A stretch of DNA of 58,813 bases, taken from NCBI GenBank assembly GCA_017962445.1, contig JAGCVI010000017.1:1-58813 (forward strand). Reading direction: 5' to 3'. Position numbers and translations under genes: made by a program. Origin of the DNA: Bacteroidales bacterium (GTDB lineage Bacteria > Bacteroidota > Bacteroidia > Bacteroidales > P3). Numbering within the stretch: the first letter of the stretch is position 1; every line of letters begins with the position of its first letter. Of this stretch, positions 7,451-16,412 are shown in pieces. Below the pieces are notes generated by a model. That model did no database searches, was not told where the DNA came from, and was given only the letters and a program-made list of their open reading frames with translations.

Positions 7451-7909
7451 TCAGGCGTTGACAGCAGTCTTGAGAGCATAGTAATTTTTCAATGTCATGA
7501 TTCGCTCCAAGGCACTGGAGGCAGCGATGCCATCTATGACATATTCCATACGGACGACGCTTCCGTTATTCTGGAAAGAAATTTTGTCGGAGAGTGCATT
7601 CATCAGATAAAGACCCATCCCCTTCCCTTCCTCGGCAGGTATGGAACCATAGTTTGCGTAATCGAAACCATTGCCCTCGTCGGCAACGGTGAAGCTGACG
7701 CCACCCTTGCAATGGTCGAAGACGATGGTCACCTGCTTCGATGCATCGGAATGGTTGCCATGAACGATGGCATTCTTCACGGCCTGAAGGAGCGACATGG
7801 AAATAGTGGCAGCGTAATTATTGATGTTGTAATTGCCGCAAACATCGTCAATAAACTGCTCAACTTCTACTAAATTATTTATATCAGACTGAATAATAAT
7901 CTTTTCCAT
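7451..7909 (-). CDS. RsbW/SpoIIAB-type ATP-binding protein (serine kinase-like)
   Basis: 152 residues of a GHKL ATPase domain only: N box SLLQAVKNAIVHGN, G1 box VADEGNGFD and G2 box EEGKGMGLYLMNALSD. No sensor or dimerisation domain is present, which is the build of anti-sigma-factor kinases such as RsbW; these phosphorylate an anti-anti-sigma (STAS) partner. Such a partner is not seen in the window. A second ATG two codons earlier (7915) is possible. It is on the same strand as ybeY, 193 bases away, so may or may not be in its operon. Confidence 0.85.
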   Translation of the reverse strand: MEKIIIQSDINNLVEVEQFIDDVCGNYNINNYAATISMSLLQAVKNAIVHGNHSDASKQVTIVFDHCKGGVSFTVADEGNGFDYANYGSIPAEEGKGMGLYLMNALSDKISFQNNGSVVRMEYVIDGIAASSALERIMTLKNYYALKTAVNA

Positions 7910-8012
7910 AGGCATTACGAATGCTATCCTGTTTACAAAAATAGGAAAATTTTTCTTAATAACAAAATTATTTGTCGTGAAAGGGAAAAAAGAAGATGAA
8001 ATGGGAGTAATA

Positions 8013-8226
8013 AAAAGGAAGTTAATCTTCGATGGAAGTTAAGTGCTGCGCACAAGACAATACTAATCATTTGTCCATTTTTGCCGAAGGCTGCGTACCG
8101 AAGGCTGCGAACACCTTAATTAAAATTTATTGTGGTGAGCAACACCTTAATTAAAAATTATTGTGGTGAGCAACACCATAGAAATAAAAGAAACTACAGC
8201 GAGCAACTTCCACTTTTACTCCCAAT
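8013..8226 (+). repeat. Mosaic intergenic repeat, copy C
   Basis: The fullest copy: GGAAGTTAATCTTCGATGG, AAGTTAAGTGCTGCGCACAA, GACAATACTAATCATTTGTC, two GCCGAAGGCTGCG-type units, two tandem ACACCTTAATTAAAA units each with TTATTGTGGTGAGCA, then TAGAAATAAAAGAAACTACA. It fills the gap of about 345 bases between the RsbW-like gene and the large coiled-coil gene; nothing else was seen there. Confidence 0.8.
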
Positions 8227-8256
8227 ATTCAAAGACCTGAGCAATCCAAGATCTTC

Positions 8257-11200
8257 TCAGAACTTGAAAAAATAGTCGTTGACTTTGTTTTTGTAGTAGT
8301 TGTTGAGGGTAGGGGGGGTGGAGTGGAATAGTTCTATATTATTCTCCTGCAGCTTTTTGTATCGCTCCATATCGGTCTGCGAAGGCTGGAAGATATCCTT
8401 GCCTTCTGTACTTTCGCGACGTTCTTCCTTCTCGCGTTCCATCTCGGCCTTCTCGTGTTGTAGCAGGCGTGTCATAATCTGCTGCTGGCGCTGAATAGTC
8501 TGGCGGGTGATGGTTTTGTTGACGAGATCGGTCTCGGTCTGCTCCATCTGCCGCATCATCTCGTCAATCTCACGTGCCAGCTTGCTGTTGCCGCCGCTCT
8601 CCTCCTTCATTTTCTGACCGTATTCCTGCATCATGCGGCGTATCTGTTCTTGCTGGGCGGCCATCTTGGCAAACTCCGAACTCATGGAGTTGTGCTCGCC
8701 AATCTTGGCACGGCCAGGCTTCTGGCCTTGTTTCTCGAGCTGGTTTTTCAAGTCGTTGAGCTGCTTGTTCAGCTGCTCCTGCATCTGCCGCATCGACTTG
8801 GGCGAGGGCTTGCCGCTGCCCGGCTTGCTGCAGCTGCCCTTCATCTTCATGCCCTGGCGTTTGCAGCTGCCCTGCTGTTTCTGCTGCTGGTTTTGGCGCA
8901 TCTGGTTCTGCATCTGGTCAAGCGATTCAGCCAGGACGAGCGACAAATTGTTGAGGGCAGTCATCGAGTATTGCATTGAGCTTGAAGCCGATGTGTTGTG
9001 ATAGTTGGCGTAGAACGACTGGTTGAACTGCACCAGGTTGTTCAGCGATCTGGCGATGCTGCTGTTGACCTCGCCAAGCTCTTTGTTAATCACTGCTGCC
9101 ACGGCTACCTGCCGCTTGGCCATGGCCCGCAAAGAATCCTCCACATTCCTGAAATCATCCTTCAACTTGTTTTGTTCCAAGATAATCTGCTGGTACTTCG
9201 GGTCTTGGACATTGACCAAGGCTACAGTGTTGATCAGCGACTCCTGGTTGAACGAAAGCTGCACAAGGTTCTTCAGCAACTGGCGCACCTGCTCTGCATC
9301 TTCGGCGAGGTCTTCCTGTTCAACGTTCATCTGGGCCTCGGCCAGCTGTTCCGACAGCTTTTGAAGGTCTTCGGCGGCGGATTTCTGCGACTTCGAAGCG
9401 TTCTTTTTCTTGCCTTTCGACAGCTCTTCCTTAGCCTGTTGCTGCTCGCTGTCTATCTTGTTCTGCAAGCCCTTGTCTATTTTGAAATCCGAAGGTTGCT
9501 CAAGGTTTTTGTAGTCTTTCTGTATCTGTTCTATGTCCTTTTTCAGCTGCTGGTACTGTTCCGACAGCGATTCCTGCTCCTTGAGATTCTGCTTTGCGTC
9601 ATCTTGGCGGTTAGACAGTTCCTCCTGCTTCTTGGCCAGCTCCTCGGCCTTGTTCACGGCCTGCTCAACTTTCTTCTCTATTTCAAGGCGTTTCAGTAGT
9701 TCAATGTTCTGGTCCAGCTGCTTTTCGATGTCCTCGTTCTTCAGTTTCAGGTTCTCGAGCTCTTCCTGCACCTTTTTCTTGTCCATCTCCTGCATCAGAC
9801 GTTCCATCTCCTTCATCATCTCCTTGATTTCATCGTTCATCACCTCGTCGAACAGGCGGTCCAGCTCCTTCTGTTTCTCCATCAGCTGTTCGCTCTGGTC
9901 GCGGTATTTCTCCTCCAGACGGTTGTTTTCCTTCATCTGCTGGCGCATCTGCTGCATCTGGTTGCGTACCTCCTCCTGGCGCTTCTTCAGCTCCCCTATC
10001 TGCTTTTTGTCCTGCCACGACAGCTCTTTCTTGTCGACCAGCTTGCGCATCATTTCGTTGATTTCCTCCTGCAGCTTCTTCAGCTCCGAAATCGACATCT
10101 CGGCCTGCTGGTGGATATCCGACGACGTGCTGTTGATCAGCTTGTCAATCTCCTCTTCGGTAGGCACTTGTATCTCAAATGTCTGCGATTTCGTCGCCTT
10201 GGCACCGTTCACGCCGTCGTTGTCCCACACCATGAAGTAGTATTTCACCTTGTCGCCGGGGTTGAGCGTAACCTGCGACAGGTCGGTGGAGTAGTAGAAC
10301 TCTTGCGACGGCTCGTGCGATACGGCTACTGGCAGGTGCTGCACTTCGTTAACGGAAGTGTCCGACACATTGGTTCTTTCGACTACGAAATCGAGTTTCG
10401 AGATGCCGTAGTCGTCCTTGATGTTGCCCTTGAAGAAGTAGCGGTCGGGCATCAGCGAGTCGCTCATCTGCATCACGGCAATCATGGGATAGGCGTCGTC
10501 AATCACCGATATGCTGTACGATAGCGTGTCGGAGACGATGAAGTTGTTCTCGACAAAGAAAGAGTATGAGAACGAACTCATTGCACGTGTCGACATTTTT
10601 GCGCTCCCCGCCGTGCCAAGCTCAGTGACCGCAAACAGGACATCGCTGACAAAATGCAGCGAGTTCGCATCCTTTGTAGTGAACAGCCAGTCGATATGCG
10701 TGCCCTTGGGCAGCGTGATGTCGCCGATATTGGCCAGCGTCTCGTTCTCCTTGCCGGTGTAGGCAGGGTAGGAGAGGACCGCCTGGAACTGCACCACAGC
10801 TGGCCGCGGCATGACGGAGAGGCAGTATTGCTGCGAGACGACACCCACAGCCTCGAACTGGAAATAATGCGAGCGCTGCAGGTTCTTGAACAGGTAGGTG
10901 AAATGCGTGTTGTCGGCCTTCTGCATGCGGTAGGTCACGCCGTCGACAACGATGGAAACCTCGTTGGGCACCTCGTCGCCATCCACGGCCACGCGCACCA
11001 TGAAGTCCTCCTGCTGCGAGGCCGACAGCTCCTTGTTCTCAAGCACGAAAGCGAAGGGTGCAGGCTTTTCATAGAATGTGGAGTGGTTGATGAGACGCTT
11101 CGAAGGCTCGGTGATGAACGACGGGGCGACGATAAGCACAACGATAATAAACAGCGCAGGGACGGCCACATACTTGACATACTTGACATTCTTGCCGAGG

Positions 11201-11640
11201 TCTATCGCCTTTAGGAACGGGATAGGGGAGAGCTGGCGTGTTTTCTGCTCGATGCCGGCGCGCAAAAGCTCGTTGTCCGAGTCGATGCCCATCTTCTGCA
11301 ACTGCAATAGGTTCAGCAGCTTATCGCTGACCTCAGGGAAATGGTCGCCGATGATGGTGGCGGCAGTCTCATAGGAGATGCGACGGCCCAGACTGAACAT
11401 CCTCAGCAGCGGCGAAACGACATAGACCGCCAGTATTGCCGCGGCGGCAGCGATGAACGACCAGAACATCACTGTGCGCACAACGGTGCCAAAATAGCCG
11501 AAATACTCCAGCACCACGACAAGGATATACAGCACCAACAGCAGGGCCGCCGAGTAAAGCAAACCCTTCAACAACCTGTTTTTATAGTATTTCCTTATAA
11601 AAAGGTCGAGTTTATCTATTATTTTACTTTCAGTTGGCAC
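8257..11640 (-). CDS. DUF4175-type large membrane coiled-coil protein
   Basis: 1127 residues. Two hydrophobic spans lie near residues 25-48 and 53-77 and a third near 170-190, giving an N-terminal membrane anchor. A beta-rich periplasmic part follows (about 195-510), then a long Glu/Gln/Lys/Leu-rich coiled coil (about 520-850), and a Gln/Met/Gly/Ser-rich C-terminal half with further helices. This matches the DUF4175 proteins of Bacteroidetes; their role is not established. The GTG at 11640 is taken as start: a -7 element at 11665-11672 lies just upstream, and the longer reading to 11853 would overlap the divergent SDR gene and has no Met between. No partner genes are adjacent. Confidence 0.82.
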   Translation of the reverse strand: MPTESKIIDKLDLFIRKYYKNRLLKGLLYSAALLLVLYILVVVLEYFGYFGTVVRTVMFWSFIAAAAAILAVYVVSPLLRMFSLGRRISYETAATIIGDHFPEVSDKLLNLLQLQKMGIDSDNELLRAGIEQKTRQLSPIPFLKAIDLGKNVKYVKYVAVPALFIIVVLIVAPSFITEPSKRLINHSTFYEKPAPFAFVLENKELSASQQEDFMVRVAVDGDEVPNEVSIVVDGVTYRMQKADNTHFTYLFKNLQRSHYFQFEAVGVVSQQYCLSVMPRPAVVQFQAVLSYPAYTGKENETLANIGDITLPKGTHIDWLFTTKDANSLHFVSDVLFAVTELGTAGSAKMSTRAMSSFSYSFFVENNFIVSDTLSYSISVIDDAYPMIAVMQMSDSLMPDRYFFKGNIKDDYGISKLDFVVERTNVSDTSVNEVQHLPVAVSHEPSQEFYYSTDLSQVTLNPGDKVKYYFMVWDNDGVNGAKATKSQTFEIQVPTEEEIDKLINSTSSDIHQQAEMSISELKKLQEEINEMMRKLVDKKELSWQDKKQIGELKKRQEEVRNQMQQMRQQMKENNRLEEKYRDQSEQLMEKQKELDRLFDEVMNDEIKEMMKEMERLMQEMDKKKVQEELENLKLKNEDIEKQLDQNIELLKRLEIEKKVEQAVNKAEELAKKQEELSNRQDDAKQNLKEQESLSEQYQQLKKDIEQIQKDYKNLEQPSDFKIDKGLQNKIDSEQQQAKEELSKGKKKNASKSQKSAAEDLQKLSEQLAEAQMNVEQEDLAEDAEQVRQLLKNLVQLSFNQESLINTVALVNVQDPKYQQIILEQNKLKDDFRNVEDSLRAMAKRQVAVAAVINKELGEVNSSIARSLNNLVQFNQSFYANYHNTSASSSMQYSMTALNNLSLVLAESLDQMQNQMRQNQQQKQQGSCKRQGMKMKGSCSKPGSGKPSPKSMRQMQEQLNKQLNDLKNQLEKQGQKPGRAKIGEHNSMSSEFAKMAAQQEQIRRMMQEYGQKMKEESGGNSKLAREIDEMMRQMEQTETDLVNKTITRQTIQRQQQIMTRLLQHEKAEMEREKEERRESTEGKDIFQPSQTDMERYKKLQENNIELFHSTPPTLNNYYKNKVNDYFFKF

Positions 11641-11664
11641 AATATGACCTAAAAAACCGAAAAG

Positions 11665-11672
11665 CAAAAATA
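11665..11672 (-). promoter_or_regulatory. -7 element for the DUF4175 gene
   Basis: TATTTTTG on the minus strand fits TAnnTTTG, 25 bases before the GTG start at 11640. No clear -33 TTG at 19-21 bases. Confidence 0.5.
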
Positions 11673-11683
11673 CGTTTTTTTTG

Positions 11684-11704
11684 TGAATTGTGATGGGTGA
11701 ATTG
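11684..11704. repeat. Heptamer-period array, three units
   Basis: TGAATTG, TGATGGG, TGAATTG in direct succession, between the divergent DUF4175 and SDR genes. Confidence 0.55.
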
Positions 11705-11792
11705 TCTTTTGCGGCGTTTTTTCGGCTTATCTGACCGAAGGGAGGACAGGACAAACGAAATATCAAAATAATCCTAAAACAAAAAAAATCCG

Positions 11793-11800
11793 TAACTTTG
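11793..11800 (+). promoter_or_regulatory. -7 element for SDR gene
   Basis: TAACTTTG fits TAnnTTTG, followed by CAAAAG; it lies 53 bases before the ATG at 11853. The -33 region lacks a clear TTG. Confidence 0.5.
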
Positions 11801-11852
11801 CAAAAGAGAAACAACTCTATTATTATATCATCTTTTTGAAAACCAAACAACA

Positions 11853-12653
11853 ATGAGCAAAATAGTATTGATTACCGGCGCATCGTCGGGTTTTGGCAAA
11901 GCCACCGCCGAGCTGCTTGCAGACAAAGGCTACACTGTTTACGGCACCAGCCGCAACGAAGTGAAACACGATAAAATACGTTTCCTTGTGATGGATGTCC
12001 GCGACCGCGCTTCGGTGCAGGCCGCCATCGACAGGATTGTTGACGAGAACGGACGTCTCGACGTGGTGGTAAACAATGCCGGCATGGGCATAGGAGGCTC
12101 GCTCGAAATGGCCACAAGCGAGGAGATCGAGCTGCAGATGGGCACCAATTTCCGCGGTTGCGTGAACGTATGCCAGGCCGTGCTGCCGGTCATGCGCCGC
12201 CAGGGTGGGGGACAGGTAGTCAATCTCAGCTCCATAGGCGGCGTGATGGGACTGCCCTACCAGGGATTCTATTCAGCCTCGAAGTTCGCCATCGAAGGCT
12301 TTACCGAAGCCCTGGCCGCCGAAGTCAAAGGGTTCGGCATCAAGGTGTCGATGGTCGAGCCGGGCGATTTCGCAACCAACTTCACCGCCCGTCGCTGCAA
12401 CTCTGAGGCAACGGCCCAAAGCGAGGCCTACGGCGACAGTTTCCGACGTTCGCTGGCCATCATCGAGAAGGAGGAGAACGGCGGTCTGAAACCTGAAATC
12501 CTGGCCAAAAAGATAGCCAAAATCATAGAGAAAAAGAACCCGCGGCTGCGCTATGTGGTGGCCAATCTCGAGCAGAAACTGTCGGTGGTGCTGAAACATA
12601 TCCTGCCCGGCAACTGGATGGTGAATATTTTAAGAAACTATTACAAGGTATAA
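11853..12653 (+). CDS. SDR family oxidoreductase (classical)
   Basis: 266 residues. A short-chain dehydrogenase/reductase with the NAD(P)-binding TGASSGFGKATAE at the N-terminus, the structural NNAGMGIGG motif, catalytic Ser near residue 126, Tyr140 and Lys144 (YSASK), and the VEPGDFATNF segment. TSRNE after the second strand, with an Arg at the cofactor-binding position, suggests NADPH preference. Substrate is unknown. It stands alone between a divergent coiled-coil gene and a palindromic repeat region. Confidence 0.9.
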   Translation: MSKIVLITGASSGFGKATAELLADKGYTVYGTSRNEVKHDKIRFLVMDVRDRASVQAAIDRIVDENGRLDVVVNNAGMGIGGSLEMATSEEIELQMGTNFRGCVNVCQAVLPVMRRQGGGQVVNLSSIGGVMGLPYQGFYSASKFAIEGFTEALAAEVKGFGIKVSMVEPGDFATNFTARRCNSEATAQSEAYGDSFRRSLAIIEKEENGGLKPEILAKKIAKIIEKKNPRLRYVVANLEQKLSVVLKHILPGNWMVNILRNYYKV

Positions 12654-12681
12654 CCTCAGAGAGATTGTTTCAAAGAAAAAT

Positions 12682-12720
12682 ATTGGCCAAATTTGGAGTT
12701 GAATTCCATATTTGGCCAAT
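12682..12720. repeat. Palindromic repeat, left copy
   Basis: A 39-base near-palindrome whose arms start ATTGGCCAAATTTGGA and end TTCCATATTTGGCCAAT, with a single arm mismatch. It lies 28 bases past the SDR stop and its core CAAATTTGGAGTTGAATTCC is repeated at 12853. It could terminate the SDR transcript or be a binding site. Confidence 0.8.
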
Positions 12721-12817
12721 ACTTATTTATATGATTGATAATCAAAAGGAATAAATAGATATTTCCATTGATTTCCATTTGATTTTGTATAAAATAGAGC
12801 TAAATAACAATATAAAA

Positions 12818-12849
12818 TTTGGTCAATAGGTAAAATAATCGTATTTTTG
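12818..12849 (+). promoter_or_regulatory. Promoter of DUF4143 ATPase gene
   Basis: TTTG, 20 bases, TATTTTTG. The predicted transcript start at about 12856 falls inside the right palindrome, so any protein bound there would block initiation. Confidence 0.75.
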
Positions 12850-12851
12850 CA

Positions 12852-12884
12852 GCCAAATTTGGAGTTGAATTCCATAATTGGCCG
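12852..12884. repeat. Palindromic repeat, right copy (operator-like)
   Basis: Shares CCAAATTTGGAGTTGAATTC with the left copy 160 bases upstream; its arms end in ATTGGCC. It begins three bases after the -7 element and ends five bases before the ATG of the ATPase gene. Confidence 0.75.
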
Positions 12885-12888
12885 AAAT

Positions 12889-14016
12889 ATGTATAAAAGA
12901 TTATTAGAAAGTAAATTGCGCGATTTGTCTCGTTCGTTTCCGATAGTGTCGGTGACAGGTCCACGTCAGTCGGGAAAGACTACGCTATGCCGGATGGCTT
13001 TCGAAGATTACGATTATGTAAATCTTGAAGACGAGGAAAGTCGTGCCATAATGCAGAAGGATATAAAAGGCTTTTTGGGTAGCCATACAAAAGGCCTAAT
13101 AATTGATGAGGCGCACTATTTACCTGAAGTGTTTTCTGCCTTACAAGTAGTCTGCGACAACGACGATAATCTACGATATATTCTTTCCGGCAGCAGTAAC
13201 TGGCTGATGTTGCAAAATATCAGTCAATCTCTGGCGGGCAGAGTGGCTCTATTACGGTTATTGCCCCTTTCGCTTGATGAATTAGGATGTGCCGATGCTG
13301 TAAATACCGACCATCTTATTTATTCCGGATTCTATCCTGCAATCTGGGGCAAGGGAAGACCTGTATTTGCGGTGTACGATAGTTATTACAGTACTTATAT
13401 ACAACGCGATGTTCGTCAACTCATGAACATACGTGACATGGATTTGTTCCGTAAATTCGTACGTTTGTGTGCAACCCGTATTGGGAATGAATTCATTGCA
13501 AGCAGTATGGCTTCCGAGGTTGGGGTATCATTAAAAACAGTACAAGGATGGCTAAGCCTACTTGAAACTTCCTATGTACTATTCCAACTCAAACCTTACT
13601 TCCGCAACATCGGCAAAAGACTTACAAAAACACCGAAAATATACTTTCACGATGTGGGATTGGCATGCTACCTGCTTGGCTACCGCAGCGAGACAGATGT
13701 CGCCAACTCTCCTATTAGAGGAGCATTGTTTGAGAATTTAGTTGTTGCCGACATGTTGAAGCGTCGCTACAATGACGGTCTAAACAACAACATGTTCTTC
13801 TATCGCGACAAGTCTCAACACGAAATAGATTTACTGATGGAAGAAGGCAACTCGCTCAAAGCATACGAAATCAAATCGTCAACGGTATTCCATAATAGTT
13901 TCTTCAGCAACCTCAACTATTTACGTACTATATTCGGCAACGATGTAAAGACAGCTAAAGTGATATATGACGGTTCTTATGAAGACGATTCAATAGTTAA
14001 TTTCCGCCACGTATAA
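12889..14016 (+). CDS. ATP-binding protein, AAA plus DUF4143 domains
   Basis: 375 residues. An N-terminal AAA-type ATPase has Walker A GPRQSGKT at 24-31 and Walker B LIIDEAH at 70-76, with the sensor segment YILSGSSN. The C-terminal half is DUF4143: YIQRDVRQLMNIRDMDLF, a winged-helix-like part, KTPKIYFHDVGLACYLLGY, and an ending EIDLLMEE...AYEIKSS that resembles a PD-(D/E)xK nuclease core. These proteins are common and mobile in Bacteroidetes; their role is unclear. ATG at 12889 is favoured over an earlier Met at 12847 because that Met lies inside the -7 element region. The gene is visibly richer in A/T than its neighbours, suggesting later acquisition. Confidence 0.88.
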   Translation: MYKRLLESKLRDLSRSFPIVSVTGPRQSGKTTLCRMAFEDYDYVNLEDEESRAIMQKDIKGFLGSHTKGLIIDEAHYLPEVFSALQVVCDNDDNLRYILSGSSNWLMLQNISQSLAGRVALLRLLPLSLDELGCADAVNTDHLIYSGFYPAIWGKGRPVFAVYDSYYSTYIQRDVRQLMNIRDMDLFRKFVRLCATRIGNEFIASSMASEVGVSLKTVQGWLSLLETSYVLFQLKPYFRNIGKRLTKTPKIYFHDVGLACYLLGYRSETDVANSPIRGALFENLVVADMLKRRYNDGLNNNMFFYRDKSQHEIDLLMEEGNSLKAYEIKSSTVFHNSFFSNLNYLRTIFGNDVKTAKVIYDGSYEDDSIVNFRHV

Positions 14017-14091
14017 AAACCTATTTAAAATTTCAACGAATAAACTACTTCCGGAACATTGTGCTTTTCATCATAAGGAAATGTGGAAGTG

Positions 14092-14119
14092 TGATGAGTG
14101 ATGTGTGACCTGTGATGAG
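14092..14119. repeat. Heptamer-period array, four units
   Basis: TGATGAG, TGATGTG, TGACCTG, TGATGAG in direct succession, between the ATPase gene and mosaic repeat copy D. Confidence 0.7.
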
Positions 14120-14140
14120 TAACGATAAAAAATAAAACTA

Positions 14141-14350
14141 TTGGGAGTTAAAATGGAAGTTGCTCACTGTAGTTTCTTTTATTTCTATGGTGTTGCTCAC
14201 CACAATAAATTTTAATTAAGGTGTTCGCAGCCTTCGGCACGCAGCCTTCGGCAAAAGTGGACAAATGATTTGTATTGTCCTGTGCGAAGCACATAACTTC
14301 CTTTTTAACTTCCATTTAAAATTCCATCGAAGATTAACTCCCTTTTTTTC
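14141..14350 (-). repeat. Mosaic intergenic repeat, copy D (reverse orientation)
   Basis: Inverted relative to copies A-C, with the same modules in order: TGTAGTTTCTTTTATTTCTA, GCTCACCACAATAAATTTTA, two GCCTTCGGC units, GGACAAATGATTTGTATTGT, GTGCGAAGCAC and TTCCATCGAAGATTAACTCC. It occupies most of the 360-base gap between convergent ATPase and glmS genes. Confidence 0.8.
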
Positions 14351-14376
14351 TTCCCATTCAAAAATCTCTCGTTTTC

Positions 14377-16245
14377 TTACTCCACGGTTACCGACTTGGC
14401 CAGGTTGCGCGGCTGGTCGACATTGCGACCTTTGGCGATTGCCACATAGTAGGAGAGGAGCTGCAGCGGCAGTATGGCCAGCAACGGCACATAGCAGTCG
14501 CGTGTGTCGGGAATCTCGAAGCAGTAGTCGCTCATGCCTTTGACGATGGTGTCGCCCTCGGTGACAACGCTGATAATTTTGCCTTTGCGCGACTTTATCT
14601 CCTGTATGTTGCTTACAATCTTGTCGTACATGCCTCGCTTGGGGGCGATGACAACCACGGGCATCTCCTCGTCGATAAGGGCGATGGGGCCGTGCTTCAT
14701 CTCGGCGGCGGGATAGCCTTCGGCATGGATGTAGCTTATCTCTTTTAGTTTCAGGGCTCCCTCCATGGCCACGGGGTAGTTGTAGCCACGTCCCAGATAG
14801 ATGAAGTTGCGGGCATAGGTGAACATCTGTGCGAATTGGTCGATGCCTTTGTTGTGGTCGAGGGTCCACTGCATCTTGTCGGGTATCTTCTGCAGCTCGT
14901 CGACGAGCATGTGGAACATGTCATCGCTGAGGGTCTTCTTCTCTTTAGCGATGGCGAGGCCAAGCATGATAAGGGTTATGACCTGTCCGGTGAATGCCTT
15001 GGTGGAGGCCACACCGATTTCGGGTCCCACATGGAGGTAGGTGCCGCTGTCGGTGGCGCGTGGTATTGACGAGCCTATCACGTTGCAGATGCCGTAGAGG
15101 AACGCTCCTTTGCTCTTGGCCAGCTGGATGGCTGCCAGGGTGTCGGCGGTCTCGCCCGACTGCGAGACGGCTATCACCACGTCGTCAGGGAAGATGACGG
15201 GGTTGCGGTAGCGGAACTCGGAGGCGTATTCCACCTCGACGGGTATCTGTGCCGCCTCTTCGATGAAGTACTTGCCTATCAGCGCCGAATGCCATGATGT
15301 GCCGCAGGCGCAGATGATGATGCGTCGTGCGTTGACGAATTTCTCTTTGTGGTCGATGATGCCGCTGAGCAGCACGTCCTTGTCGACGATGTTGAGGCGC
15401 CCTTTGGTGCAGATGCGCATGGCTGCGGGCTGCTCGTGGATTTCCTTGAGCATGAAGTGGGCGTAGCCGCCTTTCTCCAGCTCGTCGAGGTTCATCTGCA
15501 GCGTCACCAGCTGCGGGGTCTGCTTGACGTTGCTGAGGTTGGTGATCTTCAGCTCTCCCTGACGGTTCATGATGGCTATCTCCTCGTCCTGCAGATAGAT
15601 AACCTTGTTGGTGTATTCCACTATGGGTGTGGCGTCGCTGCCGAGGAAGAACTCGGCTTTGCTGCCCTCTTTGCCGTTGTCAGCGCCTACACCTATGATG
15701 AGGGGACTGCCTTTGCGAGCACAAATCAGCTGGTCGGGGTTGCGCTTGTCGAGGATGGCGATGGCGTAGGCTCCGACCACGCTCTTCAGTGCCAGCTGCA
15801 CGGCAGTGTAGAGGTCGCACTCGTGGGATATTTGCGTGTATTCCACCAGCTGCACAAGCACTTCGGTGTCGGTCTCGCTGCAGAAGGTCATGCCATGCTT
15901 CTCGAGCTCGGTGCGCAGCGACTTGTAGTTCTCGATGATGCCGTTGTGGACAAGCGACAGGTTCTTGGACTGCGAGAAGTGGGGGTGGGCATTGGTGGCG
16001 TTGGGTTCGCCGTGTGTGGCCCAGCGGGTATGGGCTATGCCTATGGTGCCGCTGACATCCTTGTCGCTGACGGATGCCTCGAGTGCCGAGACCTTGCCCT
16101 TGGCTTTGTAGACCGACAGCTCGCCGTTGCCGTTGATCATGGATACTCCCGCGCTGTCGTAGCCGCGATATTCAAGACGGTGAAGCCCTTTAATCAAGAT
16201 GGGGTAGGCTTCCTGCTCCCCGATATATCCTACAATTCCACACAT
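14377..16245 (-). CDS. glmS: Glutamine-fructose-6-phosphate aminotransferase (isomerizing) GlmS
   Basis: 622 residues, the usual length. Converts fructose-6-phosphate and glutamine to glucosamine-6-phosphate, the first step to UDP-GlcNAc for peptidoglycan and lipid A. The N-terminal glutaminase domain starts MCGIVGYIG with Cys2 as nucleophile and contains AHTRWATHGEP and NGIIENY. Two SIS sugar isomerase domains follow (ACGTSWHSALIGKYFIEE; YLGRGYNYPVAMEGALKLKE) and the C-terminus ends KSVTVE. It has its own -7 element, and no glmS ribozyme was recognised in the leader of about 90 bases. Confidence 0.98.
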   Translation of the reverse strand: MCGIVGYIGEQEAYPILIKGLHRLEYRGYDSAGVSMINGNGELSVYKAKGKVSALEASVSDKDVSGTIGIAHTRWATHGEPNATNAHPHFSQSKNLSLVHNGIIENYKSLRTELEKHGMTFCSETDTEVLVQLVEYTQISHECDLYTAVQLALKSVVGAYAIAILDKRNPDQLICARKGSPLIIGVGADNGKEGSKAEFFLGSDATPIVEYTNKVIYLQDEEIAIMNRQGELKITNLSNVKQTPQLVTLQMNLDELEKGGYAHFMLKEIHEQPAAMRICTKGRLNIVDKDVLLSGIIDHKEKFVNARRIIICACGTSWHSALIGKYFIEEAAQIPVEVEYASEFRYRNPVIFPDDVVIAVSQSGETADTLAAIQLAKSKGAFLYGICNVIGSSIPRATDSGTYLHVGPEIGVASTKAFTGQVITLIMLGLAIAKEKKTLSDDMFHMLVDELQKIPDKMQWTLDHNKGIDQFAQMFTYARNFIYLGRGYNYPVAMEGALKLKEISYIHAEGYPAAEMKHGPIALIDEEMPVVVIAPKRGMYDKIVSNIQEIKSRKGKIISVVTEGDTIVKGMSDYCFEIPDTRDCYVPLLAILPLQLLSYYVAIAKGRNVDQPRNLAKSVTVE

Positions 16246-16344
16246 TTTTTCTGATATTTGTTATAAGATATTATTATATAATTAATTGATTACGCGCAAA
16301 TTACAAGGAAAATCCTTTGTATGGATCCTTGCAATAATAATGAG

Positions 16345-16352
16345 CAAAGGTA
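16345..16352 (-). promoter_or_regulatory. -7 element for glmS
   Basis: TACCTTTG on the minus strand fits TAnnTTTG, about 100 bases before the glmS ATG. The -33 position lacks TTG; a heptamer array (16364-16391) occupies that place. Confidence 0.5.
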
Positions 16353-16363
16353 TAAAAAAAATG

Positions 16364-16391
16364 TGAATTGTGATGTGTTATTTGTGAAATC
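16364..16391. repeat. Heptamer-period array, four units
   Basis: TGAATTG, TGATGTG, TTATTTG, TGAAATC in direct succession, starting 11 bases upstream of the glmS -7 element and so lying across its -33 region. Confidence 0.55.
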
Positions 16392-16412
16392 TCTTCACTC
16401 ATAGGCTCAACA

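Noticed and set aside
8998-10240. Leu- and Ser/Cys-rich open frames on the plus strand
   Set aside because: They mirror the repetitive coiled-coil codons of the DUF4175 gene.
15349-16254. 301-residue open frame on the plus strand
   Set aside because: Antisense to glmS; no domain visible.
16246-16344. glmS ribozyme or glucosamine riboswitch
   Set aside because: The leader is short and AT-rich, and no ribozyme core could be recognised.
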